In this document: positions 43,792 through 52,584 of the stretch, one piece after another
Layout of the letters: every line of letters begins with the position of its first letter
Numbering within the stretch: the stretch's first letter is position 1
Source of the DNA: UBA1723 sp045629285
Lineage (GTDB): Bacteria; Bacteroidota; Bacteroidia; Bacteroidales; Paludibacteraceae
Length of the DNA: 64,000 bases
NCBI GenBank assembly: GCA_045629285.1
Contig: JAZQQY010000034.1
Location: forward strand, 124,001-188,000
Direction: 5' to 3'
The notes under the pieces: generated by a model
What the model was told of the DNA's origin: nothing
The model's database searches: none
The model's input: the letters and a program-made list of their open reading frames with translations, nothing else
Made by a program: the position numbers and the translations under genes

Positions 43792-44493
43792 ATGGAGGTA
43801 TTATACGAAGATAACCATATCATCATCGTCAGCAAGACATGCAGGGAGATTGTGCAGGGCGACAAGACCGGCGACAAGACACTCGGAGAGCAGATTGCTG
43901 AGTATATAAAGGAGAAGTATGCCAAGCCAGGCAACGTCTTCGTGGGAGTGGCGCACCGTTTGGACCGTCCCACAAGCGGAGTAGTGGTGTTTGCCAAGAC
44001 AAGTAAGGCACTATCACGCCTATGCGACATGTTTGCCAAGCACGACGTGAAGAAACTCTATTGGGCGGTAGTTAAGAATGCTCCCAAAGAGCCGGAAGGT
44101 AAGTTGGTGAACTATCTAAAACGTAATGAGAAGCAGAACAAGAGTTTTGTAGTTGGCAAGGGAGTGAAGGATGCTAAAGAGGCAATCTTGACATACAAGA
44201 CGATTGCAAAATCAGAGAATTATACATTGCTTGAGGTTGATTTGTCGACTGGACGACACCATCAGATCCGTTGTCAGTTGGCGAATATCGGTTCACCAAT
44301 CAAGGGCGACTTGAAGTACGGTTTCCAACGTTCCAATCCTGACGGTGGAATTTCACTTCATGCCCGTTCGATCGAATTCATCCACCCAGTGTCGAAGAAA
44401 GAGATAAAGGTCGTAGCACCTGTTCCCGACGACAATCTGTGGAAGGAATTGGAGAAAATTGTAGAGACGTCGCGTCAGTGCGTCTCAATGTAG
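43792..44493 (+). CDS. RluA-family pseudouridine synthase
   Basis: 233 residues. 'YEDNHIIIVSKTCREIVQGD' at the start and 'GVAHRLDRPTSGVVVFAKTS' (the HRLDRxTSG motif with the catalytic Asp) define the family; 'LSTGRHHQIRCQLANIGSPI' is the usual RH.QIR motif. It has no S4 domain, like the short RluA/RluC-type paralogues of Bacteroidota. RNA target unknown. The last nine codons (ETSRQCVSM) lie inside a copy of the GTAGAGACG repeat element, so its C-terminus was reshaped by that element. Confidence 0.9.
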   Translation: MEVLYEDNHIIIVSKTCREIVQGDKTGDKTLGEQIAEYIKEKYAKPGNVFVGVAHRLDRPTSGVVVFAKTSKALSRLCDMFAKHDVKKLYWAVVKNAPKEPEGKLVNYLKRNEKQNKSFVVGKGVKDAKEAILTYKTIAKSENYTLLEVDLSTGRHHQIRCQLANIGSPIKGDLKYGFQRSNPDGGISLHARSIEFIHPVSKKEIKVVAPVPDDNLWKELEKIVETSRQCVSM

Positions 44494-44510
44494 TCGCGTC
44501 AGCGCGTCTG
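44461..44510. repeat. GTAGAGACG family repeat, copy 3, overlapping a coding end
   Basis: GTAGAGACGTCGCGTCAGTG followed by CGTCTCA, then a second half-copy TAGTCGCGTCAGCGCGTCTG. The first unit supplies the last codons of the pseudouridine synthase gene. Inverted arms GAGACG/CGTCTC can pair. Confidence 0.65.
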
Positions 44511-44542
44511 ATGATTAATATCATATTAACTATTAATTACTG

Positions 44543-45187
44543 ATGGACATTTTCAGTCAAGAAATAGAAAACTACATAGCCTCACACATTGAGCCAGAGC
44601 CAGATTTTCTGAAGCAGCTTGTGCGAGACACCAATCTATATACGCTCAAGCCACGAATGCTTTCGGGCCATTTGCAAGGACGCTTGCTGAAGATGTTCTG
44701 TGCGATGACAGGTGCAAAGAGAGTGGTGGAGATCGGTACCTTCACTGGCTATTCCGCACTTTGTCTGGCAGAAGCTTTGCCTGAGGACGGCGAGGTGCAC
44801 ACGATCGATATCAACGACGAGTTGGAGGAGTTGATTCTCAACGGATTCGACAGAGCTGGAGAGGTTGGAAAGAAGGTTCATTTCCATATTGGCGACGCTG
44901 CGGAGTTGATTCCTCAGATGGAAGGTGAATTCGATGTTTGCTTTATGGACGGCAACAAACGTCATTACATGCAGTATTTGGAAGCTGTCTATCCAAAGAT
45001 GAAGATCGGAGGATTGATCATTGCCGACAATACTTTGTGGGATGGACACGTGCTAGAGGAAGAAAGAAACGATGCACAGACTGCAGGAATCAAGAAATTC
45101 AATGATTCGGTATGTGCCGACGACAGATTCTTCGTTGCGATGGTCCCATTGCGTGACGGAATGACATTGATTAGAAAAATTAAGTAA
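44543..45187 (+). CDS. O-methyltransferase (class I SAM-dependent)
   Basis: 214 residues. Same family as catechol and caffeoyl-CoA O-methyltransferases (PF01596). SAM motif I 'VVEIGTFTGYSALCLAEALP' lies near residue 63, followed by 'HTIDINDELEEL' (acidic loop binding ribose), 'HIGDAAELIPQM', 'FDVCFMDGNKRHY' with metal-binding Asp, and 'GGLIIADNTLWDGHV'. The substrate is unknown; in bacteria some relatives (TrmR) methylate tRNA wobble uridine. The lipoprotein gene starts 4 nt later, so co-transcription is likely. Confidence 0.88.
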   Translation: MDIFSQEIENYIASHIEPEPDFLKQLVRDTNLYTLKPRMLSGHLQGRLLKMFCAMTGAKRVVEIGTFTGYSALCLAEALPEDGEVHTIDINDELEELILNGFDRAGEVGKKVHFHIGDAAELIPQMEGEFDVCFMDGNKRHYMQYLEAVYPKMKIGGLIIADNTLWDGHVLEEERNDAQTAGIKKFNDSVCADDRFFVAMVPLRDGMTLIRKIK

Positions 45188-45191
45188 TACT

Positions 45192-45725
45192 ATGAATATC
45201 AGATTATTATTGACAATAGCAGCACCACTTTTTGTGGCTTCTATATTTTCTTCATGCAAAGATAAAGATAAGGATGATGACACGACAAATCTTAATACAT
45301 ACAAAGAGACAAAGGAGTATGGAGAGAGGTTTTTGATGCAGAAGAAGACAGAAGAGGGTATTGTTGAGTCTCCTTCAGGGTTGTTGATCAAGGTCAATAA
45401 GTTTAATCCCGACGGAGTTCATCCTGAAGATGGAGACACTGTATTTGCTATTGTGACAGGAAACAAGCTTGAGAACAAGCAGAACGAGTTCAGATACGAC
45501 ACAATCAACGGACCGATGTATGGAGATGTGAAGGCTTTGGTGGAGGGAATCAAATACATGACACCAGGTTCTGATTTTGATTTCTACGCACCATACTATC
45601 TTGCATACGAATCGCTTACCCACACAGGCGTTAGCAGAGAACCAAAGATGACGGTGACTGTTAATCCATATTCTGCAGTAAAGTTCAACGTGCAGTTGAT
45701 CAGTGTAAAGAAAGAGGAAAAGTAA
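45192..45725 (+). CDS. FKBP-like peptidyl-prolyl isomerase lipoprotein
   Basis: 177 residues. Lipobox 'SIFSSCKDKDKDD' with Cys21. 'EYGERFLMQKKTEEGIVESP', 'SGLLIKV' and 'VKALVEGIKYMTPGSDFDFYAPYYLAYESL' (in part ALVEGIKYMTPGS) follow the FKBP N-terminal plus FKBP_C pattern of Mip/FkpA-like proteins. Several usual active-site residues of the YTG and DSS segments are not evident, so it may be a chaperone rather than an active isomerase. Predicted periplasmic or outer-membrane anchored. Confidence 0.72.
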   Translation: MNIRLLLTIAAPLFVASIFSSCKDKDKDDDTTNLNTYKETKEYGERFLMQKKTEEGIVESPSGLLIKVNKFNPDGVHPEDGDTVFAIVTGNKLENKQNEFRYDTINGPMYGDVKALVEGIKYMTPGSDFDFYAPYYLAYESLTHTGVSREPKMTVTVNPYSAVKFNVQLISVKKEEK

Positions 45726-45746
45726 AAATTTGCAAAGGAAATATCG

Positions 45747-45780
45747 AAAGCGGAGGTTGTTAAAAACCTCCGCTTTTTTT
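45747..45780 (+). terminator. Terminator of the O-methyltransferase/FKBP operon
   Basis: AAAGCGGAGGT and ACCTCCGCTTT form an 11-bp perfect stem with a 9-nt loop and a T7 tail. Confidence 0.92.
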
Positions 45781-45880
45781 GTGTATATCTTTTGAGTGTT
45801 AATAAACGTTAAATCATAACAAACGTTTTAATTTATAATTACATTTGTAGGGTATTGGACTAAAGTAAAGATTAAGAGTG

Positions 45881-48800
45881 ATGAAGAAATATCTACTAGG
45901 ATTATCCTTGTTTAGCTGCTCATTATCTGCATTATCTGCAGACGGAGACTGCAACAAGCCAACAGCAAGCTTCAGTGTAGGCAAGGCTGTATTTTGTGAA
46001 GGAGATGGAAAAGGAAATGTCGATTTGACTTTAAGTGAAGGGTCGATTTCAGACTATATTATCAAGTGGTGGAAGGGAGCGGACACTATCTACGGAACTC
46101 CATTGGGAGCCATATCATCAGACTTTATAGAAAACCTTAAAGCGGAAGACAGCGGTATATTAACATATCAGTTGATAGATTCCGTAACTGGTTGTGCCGG
46201 TGATATCCACAATTTTGACGTTTTGGTTAATCCGACTCCAGAAGCTCCGAAAGTAAGGTATGCCGTACGTTACGACAGAAGAGAGGGCGCCGCGAGCAAG
46301 GAATTCATAGATATCATAGTCAAGAGTCCAGGTGTTGTAGAGGAGATGGAAGACCAAGTTTTGTTTTGGTCTAAAGAGGAGAACGGAATTTATCAGAAGG
46401 GTTCTTCTGAGGCCTCAAAACCTTATTATGATCCAGAAGCAAAAGATGGAGTTACAGAGAAGCAAGAACGTTGGGTGAAGTGGGCTCTGACGACTCCTGT
46501 TGGAGTTACATGTATGAGTGCTCCTTCCAAGGTAGATATTTTAATCAGTTCTGCAAAATTACCGACAGTCACAGATCTTCATTTTTGTGTTGGCGAAAAG
46601 TTTGATGTCAAAGCAGGTGTGACTGCAGCTACAGGTTATGAGTTGCTATGGTTCAATAGCCCTAACGATACAGAGTTCGATGCAATGAAAAATCCACCAG
46701 CAGGTGTGGTAGATCCAAATGAGCCAGGATCGTATACTTTCTATGTCGCGCTTCGTGGATTGCAGTCTCCTTACGCACTAAGTGAGATCATTCCTTACAA
46801 TGTGACAGTACATGGGAATGTGCCTCCTACGGGTACAATGAAAGTGAATTACTCGAAGAGTGACGGACCTGAATTCAAAACATTGCTAGAGCAGAGCCCA
46901 GAAGCTGTAATTGCTGGTGACAGTTGTGAATTGAAATGGTATGATGTAAACAAAATGCCTGTTGATTTGGAACTTTTGACACCAGTATATGATGCGAGTC
47001 TCGTGGGCAATGTGGCTACGACTTGTTATGTAAGTCAAGTAAACCGTTTGTCGGGATGTGAAAGTGAGATGGTTCCGGTTTCCATATTTGTAGGTAGCAT
47101 TCCTGTTCCGATAGTTACAAACTTGTCTGTTTGCGAAAACTCTGAAAAATTGACAAAACCATTGAGTAGCAAGATCGTTATTGCTCCTACACCAGGAACA
47201 GATGCATCAGACTATGAACTTGTTTGGTATAGATCTGATTCTCTAGGTCAGATTGATATGAGTCAGGAGTATTCCGACATTCTGCTTACTGATGAAGAAA
47301 TGAAAATCGGAGCTAATGATAAGAAGAAGGATTTGAAGTTCTATGTTCGTGAAAGATGTTTGATGGGAGGAGAAAGTCCGGTTGTTCCTTTTTATGTAAC
47401 TATTTATAGTAGACCAAGAATCACCCTTGTAGACACAAAACCTAAGTGCAAAGGTGAAGCGCAGGATCTAAGTGAGATGTTCGTTCTGGATTTAGTGAAT
47501 TCAGAGGTTAAATTCACTGTCGCATCTGGTGCGGCATTAGCGTCATCTGTCGTGACTGAATCAGGAGTTTACGGAGTGCAAGCTTCTTATGGAATCAACT
47601 TAGGTTCTATCGATGAAGAGTATTGTTCTTCTGAAATAGAGCAGTTAAAGGTTAGCTTCCATTCTTTAGATGTTGAGATAGAAGGATCTTCTGTGACATG
47701 TCCAGGAACAGATATTGATTTGACCGCAGTTGTTAATGTAGAAGGAGGTTTGAGTGAATCCGATTTGGCTTATTCGTGGTCTACAAACTTGAATTCAGTA
47801 GTTGGAAACAGCAAAACATTCAATACAACTGGAGAAGGATTGGATAAAGCCGGAGATCTTATGAAGGTGACACTAGAGGTTTCGTCCGTAGCTTGTCAAG
47901 GATCGTTCAGTGTGAAGAGAGTGCATGTGATAACTGTTGGTAATGGTCCTGTTGTAGGTTCTTTTTCGTGGTTTGAGCAAAATAACCAGTCTGTCAATGC
48001 AGGAAGAAAGATAGCAATGACAGAAGCAATAAAGATCAATGCGTGTGGAGACGATGTTACTGTCGACTTCTCTGATGTGGATATGACAGGGGATAAGGTT
48101 GAGTGGTTTACTAATCCAGAGTGCTCTGGTAGTGCAGTAAAGACAGGCTCAGTTGTAGTCTTCCCTAAATCTGAGTATGGAAAGTATTACGTTCGTTATG
48201 AGAATAATTGCTATGCATACGTGACAGTGGAGATTGTAGATGCCGCAGTTGAAATTAAATCATTGTCAGGAGGTGCTGTGATCGCGTGTGAGGGAGATGC
48301 TTATGTAAAAGAACTTGAGGTTTCATGTTTGGCAGGAACCCCTGTAAGAGAGTGGTATCGTAACGGAGAGATGATTTTGAACGAAAAAGATGCACTATCG
48401 TTCCCATCTATGATGTTTGAGAATAGTGGAAAGTATAGTGTCGAGTATAGATATGACGGATGTGTTTCTTATATGGATGTAGTGGATTTGCATGTCAAAC
48501 CATATATCAAAGTTGACGTCTTCGGCTATGATCTAGTAAATGGAAAGAGAGTATTTTTGGTAGAGCCAGGTCAGAATGCAGAAGTGGTATTTGCGTTCAT
48601 GGATCCTACATCTCCTGCAGAAATTGCATCTTTGACTGCTGTTGTTAAAGATGTCGCTACTACTAATAATGGTACACTTTCTGCAGACAATACGAAGTTC
48701 AGTATCTCAAAAGTTGAGGAGTCACATCATATCAACTTGACTTTTGAAAGTGAAGACTATTGTCCTGGTACTATTGATTTCATTGTCAGAAATGATAACG

Positions 48801-49027
48801 ATGGATTGTTCAACATCGTAAGCGACAATCTTGATGTCTATCCAAACCCAGTCAGCGACAAACTTATTGTTCCGGGAATGGAAGACGGAGATGAATGCGT
48901 AATCTACGACTTGACGGGTAAGGCTGTACTTCGTGCTGAGTCGTCGCCAATCAACATTTACGAATTGCCTACAGGTGTCTATGTCGTTGATGTCGACGGA
49001 AGAAAGGCGAGAGTCGTGAAGAAATAA
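45881..49027 (+). CDS. Large secreted Ig-like-domain protein with T9SS type A sorting tail
   Basis: 1048 residues from ATG 45881 (the GTG one codon earlier is less likely). Signal peptide MKKYLLGLSLFSCSLSALSA. The body contains repeated Ig-like/PKD-like beta domains, each opening with a pattern like 'FCEGDGKGNVDLTLS' or 'VCENSEKLTKPL' and a central Trp ('IIKWWKGADTIYG', 'ELLWFNSPND', 'ELVWYRSDS', 'VEWFTNPECSG', 'VREWYRNGE'). The end 'VYPNPVSDKLIVPGM', 'VIYDLTGKAVLRA' and 'LPTGVYVVDVDGRKARVVKK' is a clear type A T9SS sorting domain. Likely exported by type IX secretion and anchored on the cell surface. Ligand unknown. Confidence 0.85.
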   Translation: MKKYLLGLSLFSCSLSALSADGDCNKPTASFSVGKAVFCEGDGKGNVDLTLSEGSISDYIIKWWKGADTIYGTPLGAISSDFIENLKAEDSGILTYQLIDSVTGCAGDIHNFDVLVNPTPEAPKVRYAVRYDRREGAASKEFIDIIVKSPGVVEEMEDQVLFWSKEENGIYQKGSSEASKPYYDPEAKDGVTEKQERWVKWALTTPVGVTCMSAPSKVDILISSAKLPTVTDLHFCVGEKFDVKAGVTAATGYELLWFNSPNDTEFDAMKNPPAGVVDPNEPGSYTFYVALRGLQSPYALSEIIPYNVTVHGNVPPTGTMKVNYSKSDGPEFKTLLEQSPEAVIAGDSCELKWYDVNKMPVDLELLTPVYDASLVGNVATTCYVSQVNRLSGCESEMVPVSIFVGSIPVPIVTNLSVCENSEKLTKPLSSKIVIAPTPGTDASDYELVWYRSDSLGQIDMSQEYSDILLTDEEMKIGANDKKKDLKFYVRERCLMGGESPVVPFYVTIYSRPRITLVDTKPKCKGEAQDLSEMFVLDLVNSEVKFTVASGAALASSVVTESGVYGVQASYGINLGSIDEEYCSSEIEQLKVSFHSLDVEIEGSSVTCPGTDIDLTAVVNVEGGLSESDLAYSWSTNLNSVVGNSKTFNTTGEGLDKAGDLMKVTLEVSSVACQGSFSVKRVHVITVGNGPVVGSFSWFEQNNQSVNAGRKIAMTEAIKINACGDDVTVDFSDVDMTGDKVEWFTNPECSGSAVKTGSVVVFPKSEYGKYYVRYENNCYAYVTVEIVDAAVEIKSLSGGAVIACEGDAYVKELEVSCLAGTPVREWYRNGEMILNEKDALSFPSMMFENSGKYSVEYRYDGCVSYMDVVDLHVKPYIKVDVFGYDLVNGKRVFLVEPGQNAEVVFAFMDPTSPAEIASLTAVVKDVATTNNGTLSADNTKFSISKVEESHHINLTFESEDYCPGTIDFIVRNDNDGLFNIVSDNLDVYPNPVSDKLIVPGMEDGDECVIYDLTGKAVLRAESSPINIYELPTGVYVVDVDGRKARVVKK

Positions 49028-49049
49028 TGACGATTTTGACAAAATAATA

Positions 49050-49078
49050 ATGGCGGCCTGATGGTCGCCATTTTTTTG
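49050..49078 (+). terminator. Terminator of the T9SS protein gene
   Basis: AATGGCG...CGCCATT arms with inner CC/GG pairs and a T7 tail, 22 nt after the stop. Confidence 0.85.
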
Positions 49079-49118
49079 TGTCGACGTGAATGATCACATC
49101 CTATGTCTCGTCTGATTA

Positions 49119-49430
49119 TTATTTGTTTGTTAGCATCATTCTAAGAGCTGTAGCAAACTGGTCTGGACAAGATGTTGGCTTAGGTCCGCAAGCTACGCCA
49201 GAGAATCGTTCGATTACGAACTCAGCCTTCAATCCTACAACCAAACGGCTGATACCTGCTGCATTACCGGGGCATCCGCCGACAATTTGAGCTGCCTTGA
49301 TTTCGTGAGTGTTCTCATCCATGATGATGTCCATCATTCTGCTGCAAACACCCTGAGGGAAAAAACGAGCTACGATATTTCCCTTGTCGTCCTTCTTGCA
49401 CTCGATAGTGCTTCTGTTGATAAATTCCAT
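49119..49430 (-). CDS. TSCPD-domain protein (TIGR03905 type)
   Basis: 103 residues. The C-terminal 'GVACGPKPTSCPDQFATALR' contains the TSCPD motif also found at the end of class II ribonucleotide reductases. 'FPQGVCSRMMDIIMDE' and 'QIVGGCPGNAAGISRLVVG' complete a pattern of five cysteines that suits metal or Fe-S binding. The function of stand-alone members is unknown. The TATCTTTG -7 box at 49454-49461 (minus) is close to the divergent box of the next gene (49495-49502). Confidence 0.85.
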   Translation of the reverse strand: MEFINRSTIECKKDDKGNIVARFFPQGVCSRMMDIIMDENTHEIKAAQIVGGCPGNAAGISRLVVGLKAEFVIERFSGVACGPKPTSCPDQFATALRMMLTNK

Positions 49431-49521
49431 GAATTAGCGTTTTTTTTATGCTGCAAAGATATATTTTTAATTCTTAAATTAAAGGAATAAAGAGTAATTT
49501 TGCCATGTTGAGATATATAGA

Positions 49522-50787
49522 GTGAGGAATTTTATAAGGACTATAATTTATTGTGTTCTGCTTCTAGCAGTGTTTTCGTGTGCACGTGAAGCACACGAAA
49601 ACACTGTTGTCGCCGAAATTTATGACACACAAGATCCTGAGTTCGTCAAAGTGAATTTGGAGAATGTCCTTTTACAACAAGTTTTACATGGCGATCATTG
49701 TGAGGCAGTTTATGAAGATTCCGTTAAATATCTGTTCTCTAAGGCTGACATGCTTGCATTGGGAGATGTCTTGGCAGAAGAGATGACAAAGATGGGATTG
49801 GAACTTAATCCTGAATTGTTTAAGAAACAGGTAAAGAAAACACATGGTACGGATGTTGCTGAACCATGTCATTTCTCATTGTATGAGAGCAGAATGTTGT
49901 TGTATATGGTGCCGGAATTGCATAAACCGGAGCCTGAGTACGAATTCAATATCAATCTCGCTGAATCACGAATCAAAAGCATCGAGGATGTTATTTTCGA
50001 TCCGCGTGTGGGGCTTATGTATCCTGCTTTGTTCCTTCCTGAGGTCATTGATTTTGCAGCGATCTATCCGGAAGTAAAGATTGCTGAGGATTTGGCTAAA
50101 ATGCCGGTTGTCGGTGGAGAGAAGATAAAGAAATGGAGTGAGGACTTGACTTTGAAATCATACCGTAAGATGTCCTTAGAGATGATATATCATATCAACA
50201 ACTATATCCTGTACGAAAATAAGGAGAGTTTGGACTGGTTGGTGCATAATTGCATGACAGCCCTTCAGGCAATGTTCGTGGATTTTCACATGGAGTACGA
50301 ACCGTTGATAGATTCGTTGGTATTGATCAGGACAAGAAGTGGAGCATCCCGTTTGGAATCCTTGTTCGCTGAAAGAAATGCCGATGGCTCGATCTATATT
50401 AGAGAGGGTCTGCTTGAGTATATCTCACAAAACGAAAGATTGAAGACTCCGCGATTCCAAAGCACAATCCAGCAATATGTCTCTGGATTGGTCGGCCATG
50501 ATATCTATTATGACCGTATGGAGCGTTTCCCTAATGTGTTGTTGGATAACTTCACGCTTGTGGAACGTCGTTGGATAATTGCAAGGATTATGGATATTGC
50601 TTTCCCTATATATTCAGCCGGTGAGATCGACAGGATAATGAAAATCATCGTGGAGAATGATCCTGGATTTATCGAAGATGCTGTAAAAAAAGAATACTAC
50701 GGATTGAATGATTTGCGCACCGGACTTTCTATCTATAGGATGCGTTACCGTGCCGAACGATGGAGAACAATCACGCCTGCACATTGA
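49522..50787 (+). CDS. Lipoprotein of unknown function with hairpin over its signal region
   Basis: 421 residues from GTG 49522 (MRNFIRTIIYC), 20 nt after a TAATTTTG -7 box at 49495-49502; no ATG fits the signal peptide. The lipobox is 'LLAVFSC' with Cys20. The mature part is mostly helical, with 'EVIDFAAIYPEVKIAEDLAK' and 'MYPALFLP'. No family recognised. The codons for residues 16-29 contain a 16-bp perfect inverted repeat (49568-49606). A GTG start, a very short leader and this hairpin together suggest weak or regulated translation. Confidence 0.7.
   Translation: MRNFIRTIIYCVLLLAVFSCAREAHENTVVAEIYDTQDPEFVKVNLENVLLQQVLHGDHCEAVYEDSVKYLFSKADMLALGDVLAEEMTKMGLELNPELFKKQVKKTHGTDVAEPCHFSLYESRMLLYMVPELHKPEPEYEFNINLAESRIKSIEDVIFDPRVGLMYPALFLPEVIDFAAIYPEVKIAEDLAKMPVVGGEKIKKWSEDLTLKSYRKMSLEMIYHINNYILYENKESLDWLVHNCMTALQAMFVDFHMEYEPLIDSLVLIRTRSGASRLESLFAERNADGSIYIREGLLEYISQNERLKTPRFQSTIQQYVSGLVGHDIYYDRMERFPNVLLDNFTLVERRWIIARIMDIAFPIYSAGEIDRIMKIIVENDPGFIEDAVKKEYYGLNDLRTGLSIYRMRYRAERWRTITPAH
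49568..49606 (+). promoter_or_regulatory. 16-bp perfect inverted repeat in the 5' coding region
   Basis: CAGTGTTTTCGTGTGC (49568-49583) is followed by a 7-nt loop (ACGTGAA) and the exact reverse complement (49591-49606). It starts 47 nt after the GTG codon and spans the lipobox codons. In mRNA it would be a very stable hairpin. It is not followed by a T-run, so it is not a terminator. Confidence 0.7.
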
Positions 50788-50838
50788 CGGGGAAATGTTC
50801 CCGCGTTTAATATTCAAACGTTTAAATTGACCAATAAT

Positions 50839-50870
50839 GATAAGAGACGGTGTTAATGCCGTCTTATTGT
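50839..50870 (+). terminator. Terminator between the lipoprotein and Sel1 genes
   Basis: ATAAGA..ACGG and CCGT-CTTAT arms with a TGTTTTTTAT tail. Its position covers the first codons of a longer possible frame of the downstream gene, which argues for the later start at 50882. Confidence 0.7.
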
Positions 50871-50881
50871 TTTTTATATTT

Positions 50882-52534
50882 ATGAAAAGTGAAATGAAGT
50901 CTTGGAGTTATGATATAGCAAGTGTCATTCGACGTCAACCTGTTGCTGATGCTGTTACTGATGCAGAATTGATAGAGAATCTGCCTAATATGATCGCTCT
51001 TGGCAAATACCAGGAGATTGTAAGTGTCTGTATGAAATATGCACAGCAGTCGGAATCTGTGCCGTCTGTCGGCTTTGTCAAGCAGGATAAGAAGAGTGAA
51101 GCGAATCCGGTTCAGGGGTATTGCCAATATATTCTCGGACGATTGAATGAAACTGTGGCTGAAGACAAGAATACTGCTTCTGAGTTCTATAATAAGGCAA
51201 TCGCAAACGGAAATGTCGAGGCGACTCTTTACTCCGTTGAGGTGGCATTGAAGTCCCCTGAGGAGATTGTCCGTCAGAACGCGGTCAGGATGCTTAAGCG
51301 ACTTGCTCTGACTGGTAATCCGTCGGCATGCATCCGTTACGCAATCTATATCCTTGAGGAGTATAAAGCATCAGGAAACAAGTCTCGTCTAAACTTTGCG
51401 TTTGAACTTTTCCGTAAGGTGGAGGATGAACCGTCTATCGATTCTTTCAAGTGCTATCTCTATATGGCTCATTGCTGTAAACTCGGTTTAGGTGTCAAGC
51501 AGAACGATCAGGATGCAGAGGATTACTATCAGAAAGTGATTCTTGCCGCACCGATCCACAACTTCTACGATAATGCCGGTGCATGTGCCGAGGCTTTTCT
51601 TGAGTTGAAATCGATCAATAGTGAGGTTGTAAAGGCTATTCTTCCTTTAGTGCCTATTGATCAAAGAGTTGCAATGCAGATTGTCCTTCATTGTGCATTC
51701 ACAAGAGACGAAGAGTGCAGAAAGATATTCCTTGATGTGGCTCAATTCCTATTGGAAGCGGAAGGTGTTGATGAGCAGTTGAAGATGCTTGCTTACTGGC
51801 GATTGTTTGGCTACTATTCGGAGGTAGAGAAAGATGACGACAAGGCTCTTGTCAACCTTATGCGTGCTGCTAATATGAAGTGTCCGGAAGCTATGATGTG
51901 GTTGTCGGAGGCATACAGCGACGGAAGATACGGTCTGAACGTAGATATGTATCAGGCTTACCAGTTGAAGAAAGGCATCACTTTTCTCGACAGTGTGAAG
52001 GAAGACGTGAATTATCCTGGCTATTTGTTTGATTTGGGTGATTTCATTTATGAGGCACTTGGCAAGTATGAATGGGCTGACGAAAAGTTGATGATGGAGT
52101 CGTTCAAGAAAGCTGCTGAACTTGGTGACGATGAGGCAAAACTTCGTTTGGTACGCATGACTTTGTCGGGTGAATGTAAAGGCATCTACACAAAGAAAGA
52201 TGCCAAGCAGGTTGTGATGGAGTTTTTGGAGAAAGATAGTGGTGATCTGGAGGATCGTGCTGGTTTGATGTTCGATTTGGCTCACATCTATTCAGCCAAG
52301 TCGTTCGGAGAAAATTATGAAGCTGCGATTGAAATCCTTGACGATGCACTTATCCTTTCCGACAATGATTCCGAAATTCTCGACTATAAGGGAGAACTAC
52401 TTATGAATCTAGGGAAAGAGAGTGAGATTTCTGAAGTTTGGGATGAACTTATATCGCTTTATCCGGAATATGTGAAGGAGTCGGATTCTCCGTTCTGCAA
52501 GGCGATGAAGGAGAAATTTAGTGCAATGCCATAA
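50882..52534 (+). CDS. Sel1/TPR-repeat protein
   Basis: 550 residues from ATG 50882 (MKSEMKSWSYD); the in-frame ATG at 50837 would put its first codons inside the upstream terminator. Helical repeats run through the whole protein. A clear Sel1 repeat is 'YMAHCCKLGLGVKQNDQDAE', and others are 'MMWLSEAYSDGRYGLNVDMY' and 'SFKKAAELGDDEAKLRLVRM'. Sel1 repeats are protein-interaction scaffolds. There is no signal peptide, so it is probably cytoplasmic. Partner unknown. Confidence 0.75.
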   Translation: MKSEMKSWSYDIASVIRRQPVADAVTDAELIENLPNMIALGKYQEIVSVCMKYAQQSESVPSVGFVKQDKKSEANPVQGYCQYILGRLNETVAEDKNTASEFYNKAIANGNVEATLYSVEVALKSPEEIVRQNAVRMLKRLALTGNPSACIRYAIYILEEYKASGNKSRLNFAFELFRKVEDEPSIDSFKCYLYMAHCCKLGLGVKQNDQDAEDYYQKVILAAPIHNFYDNAGACAEAFLELKSINSEVVKAILPLVPIDQRVAMQIVLHCAFTRDEECRKIFLDVAQFLLEAEGVDEQLKMLAYWRLFGYYSEVEKDDDKALVNLMRAANMKCPEAMMWLSEAYSDGRYGLNVDMYQAYQLKKGITFLDSVKEDVNYPGYLFDLGDFIYEALGKYEWADEKLMMESFKKAAELGDDEAKLRLVRMTLSGECKGIYTKKDAKQVVMEFLEKDSGDLEDRAGLMFDLAHIYSAKSFGENYEAAIEILDDALILSDNDSEILDYKGELLMNLGKESEISEVWDELISLYPEYVKESDSPFCKAMKEKFSAMP

Positions 52535-52549
52535 CGGTTTATGTAATGA

Positions 52550-52578
52550 ATGAAAATAGGGAGCAGAGCCTCCCTATT
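52550..52578. terminator. Bidirectional terminator
   Basis: AAAATAGGGAG and CTCCCTATTTT form an 11-bp perfect stem with a 6-nt loop between converging genes ending at 52534 and 52585. Oligo-T follows in both directions. Confidence 0.85.
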
Positions 52579-52584
52579 TTAGTT

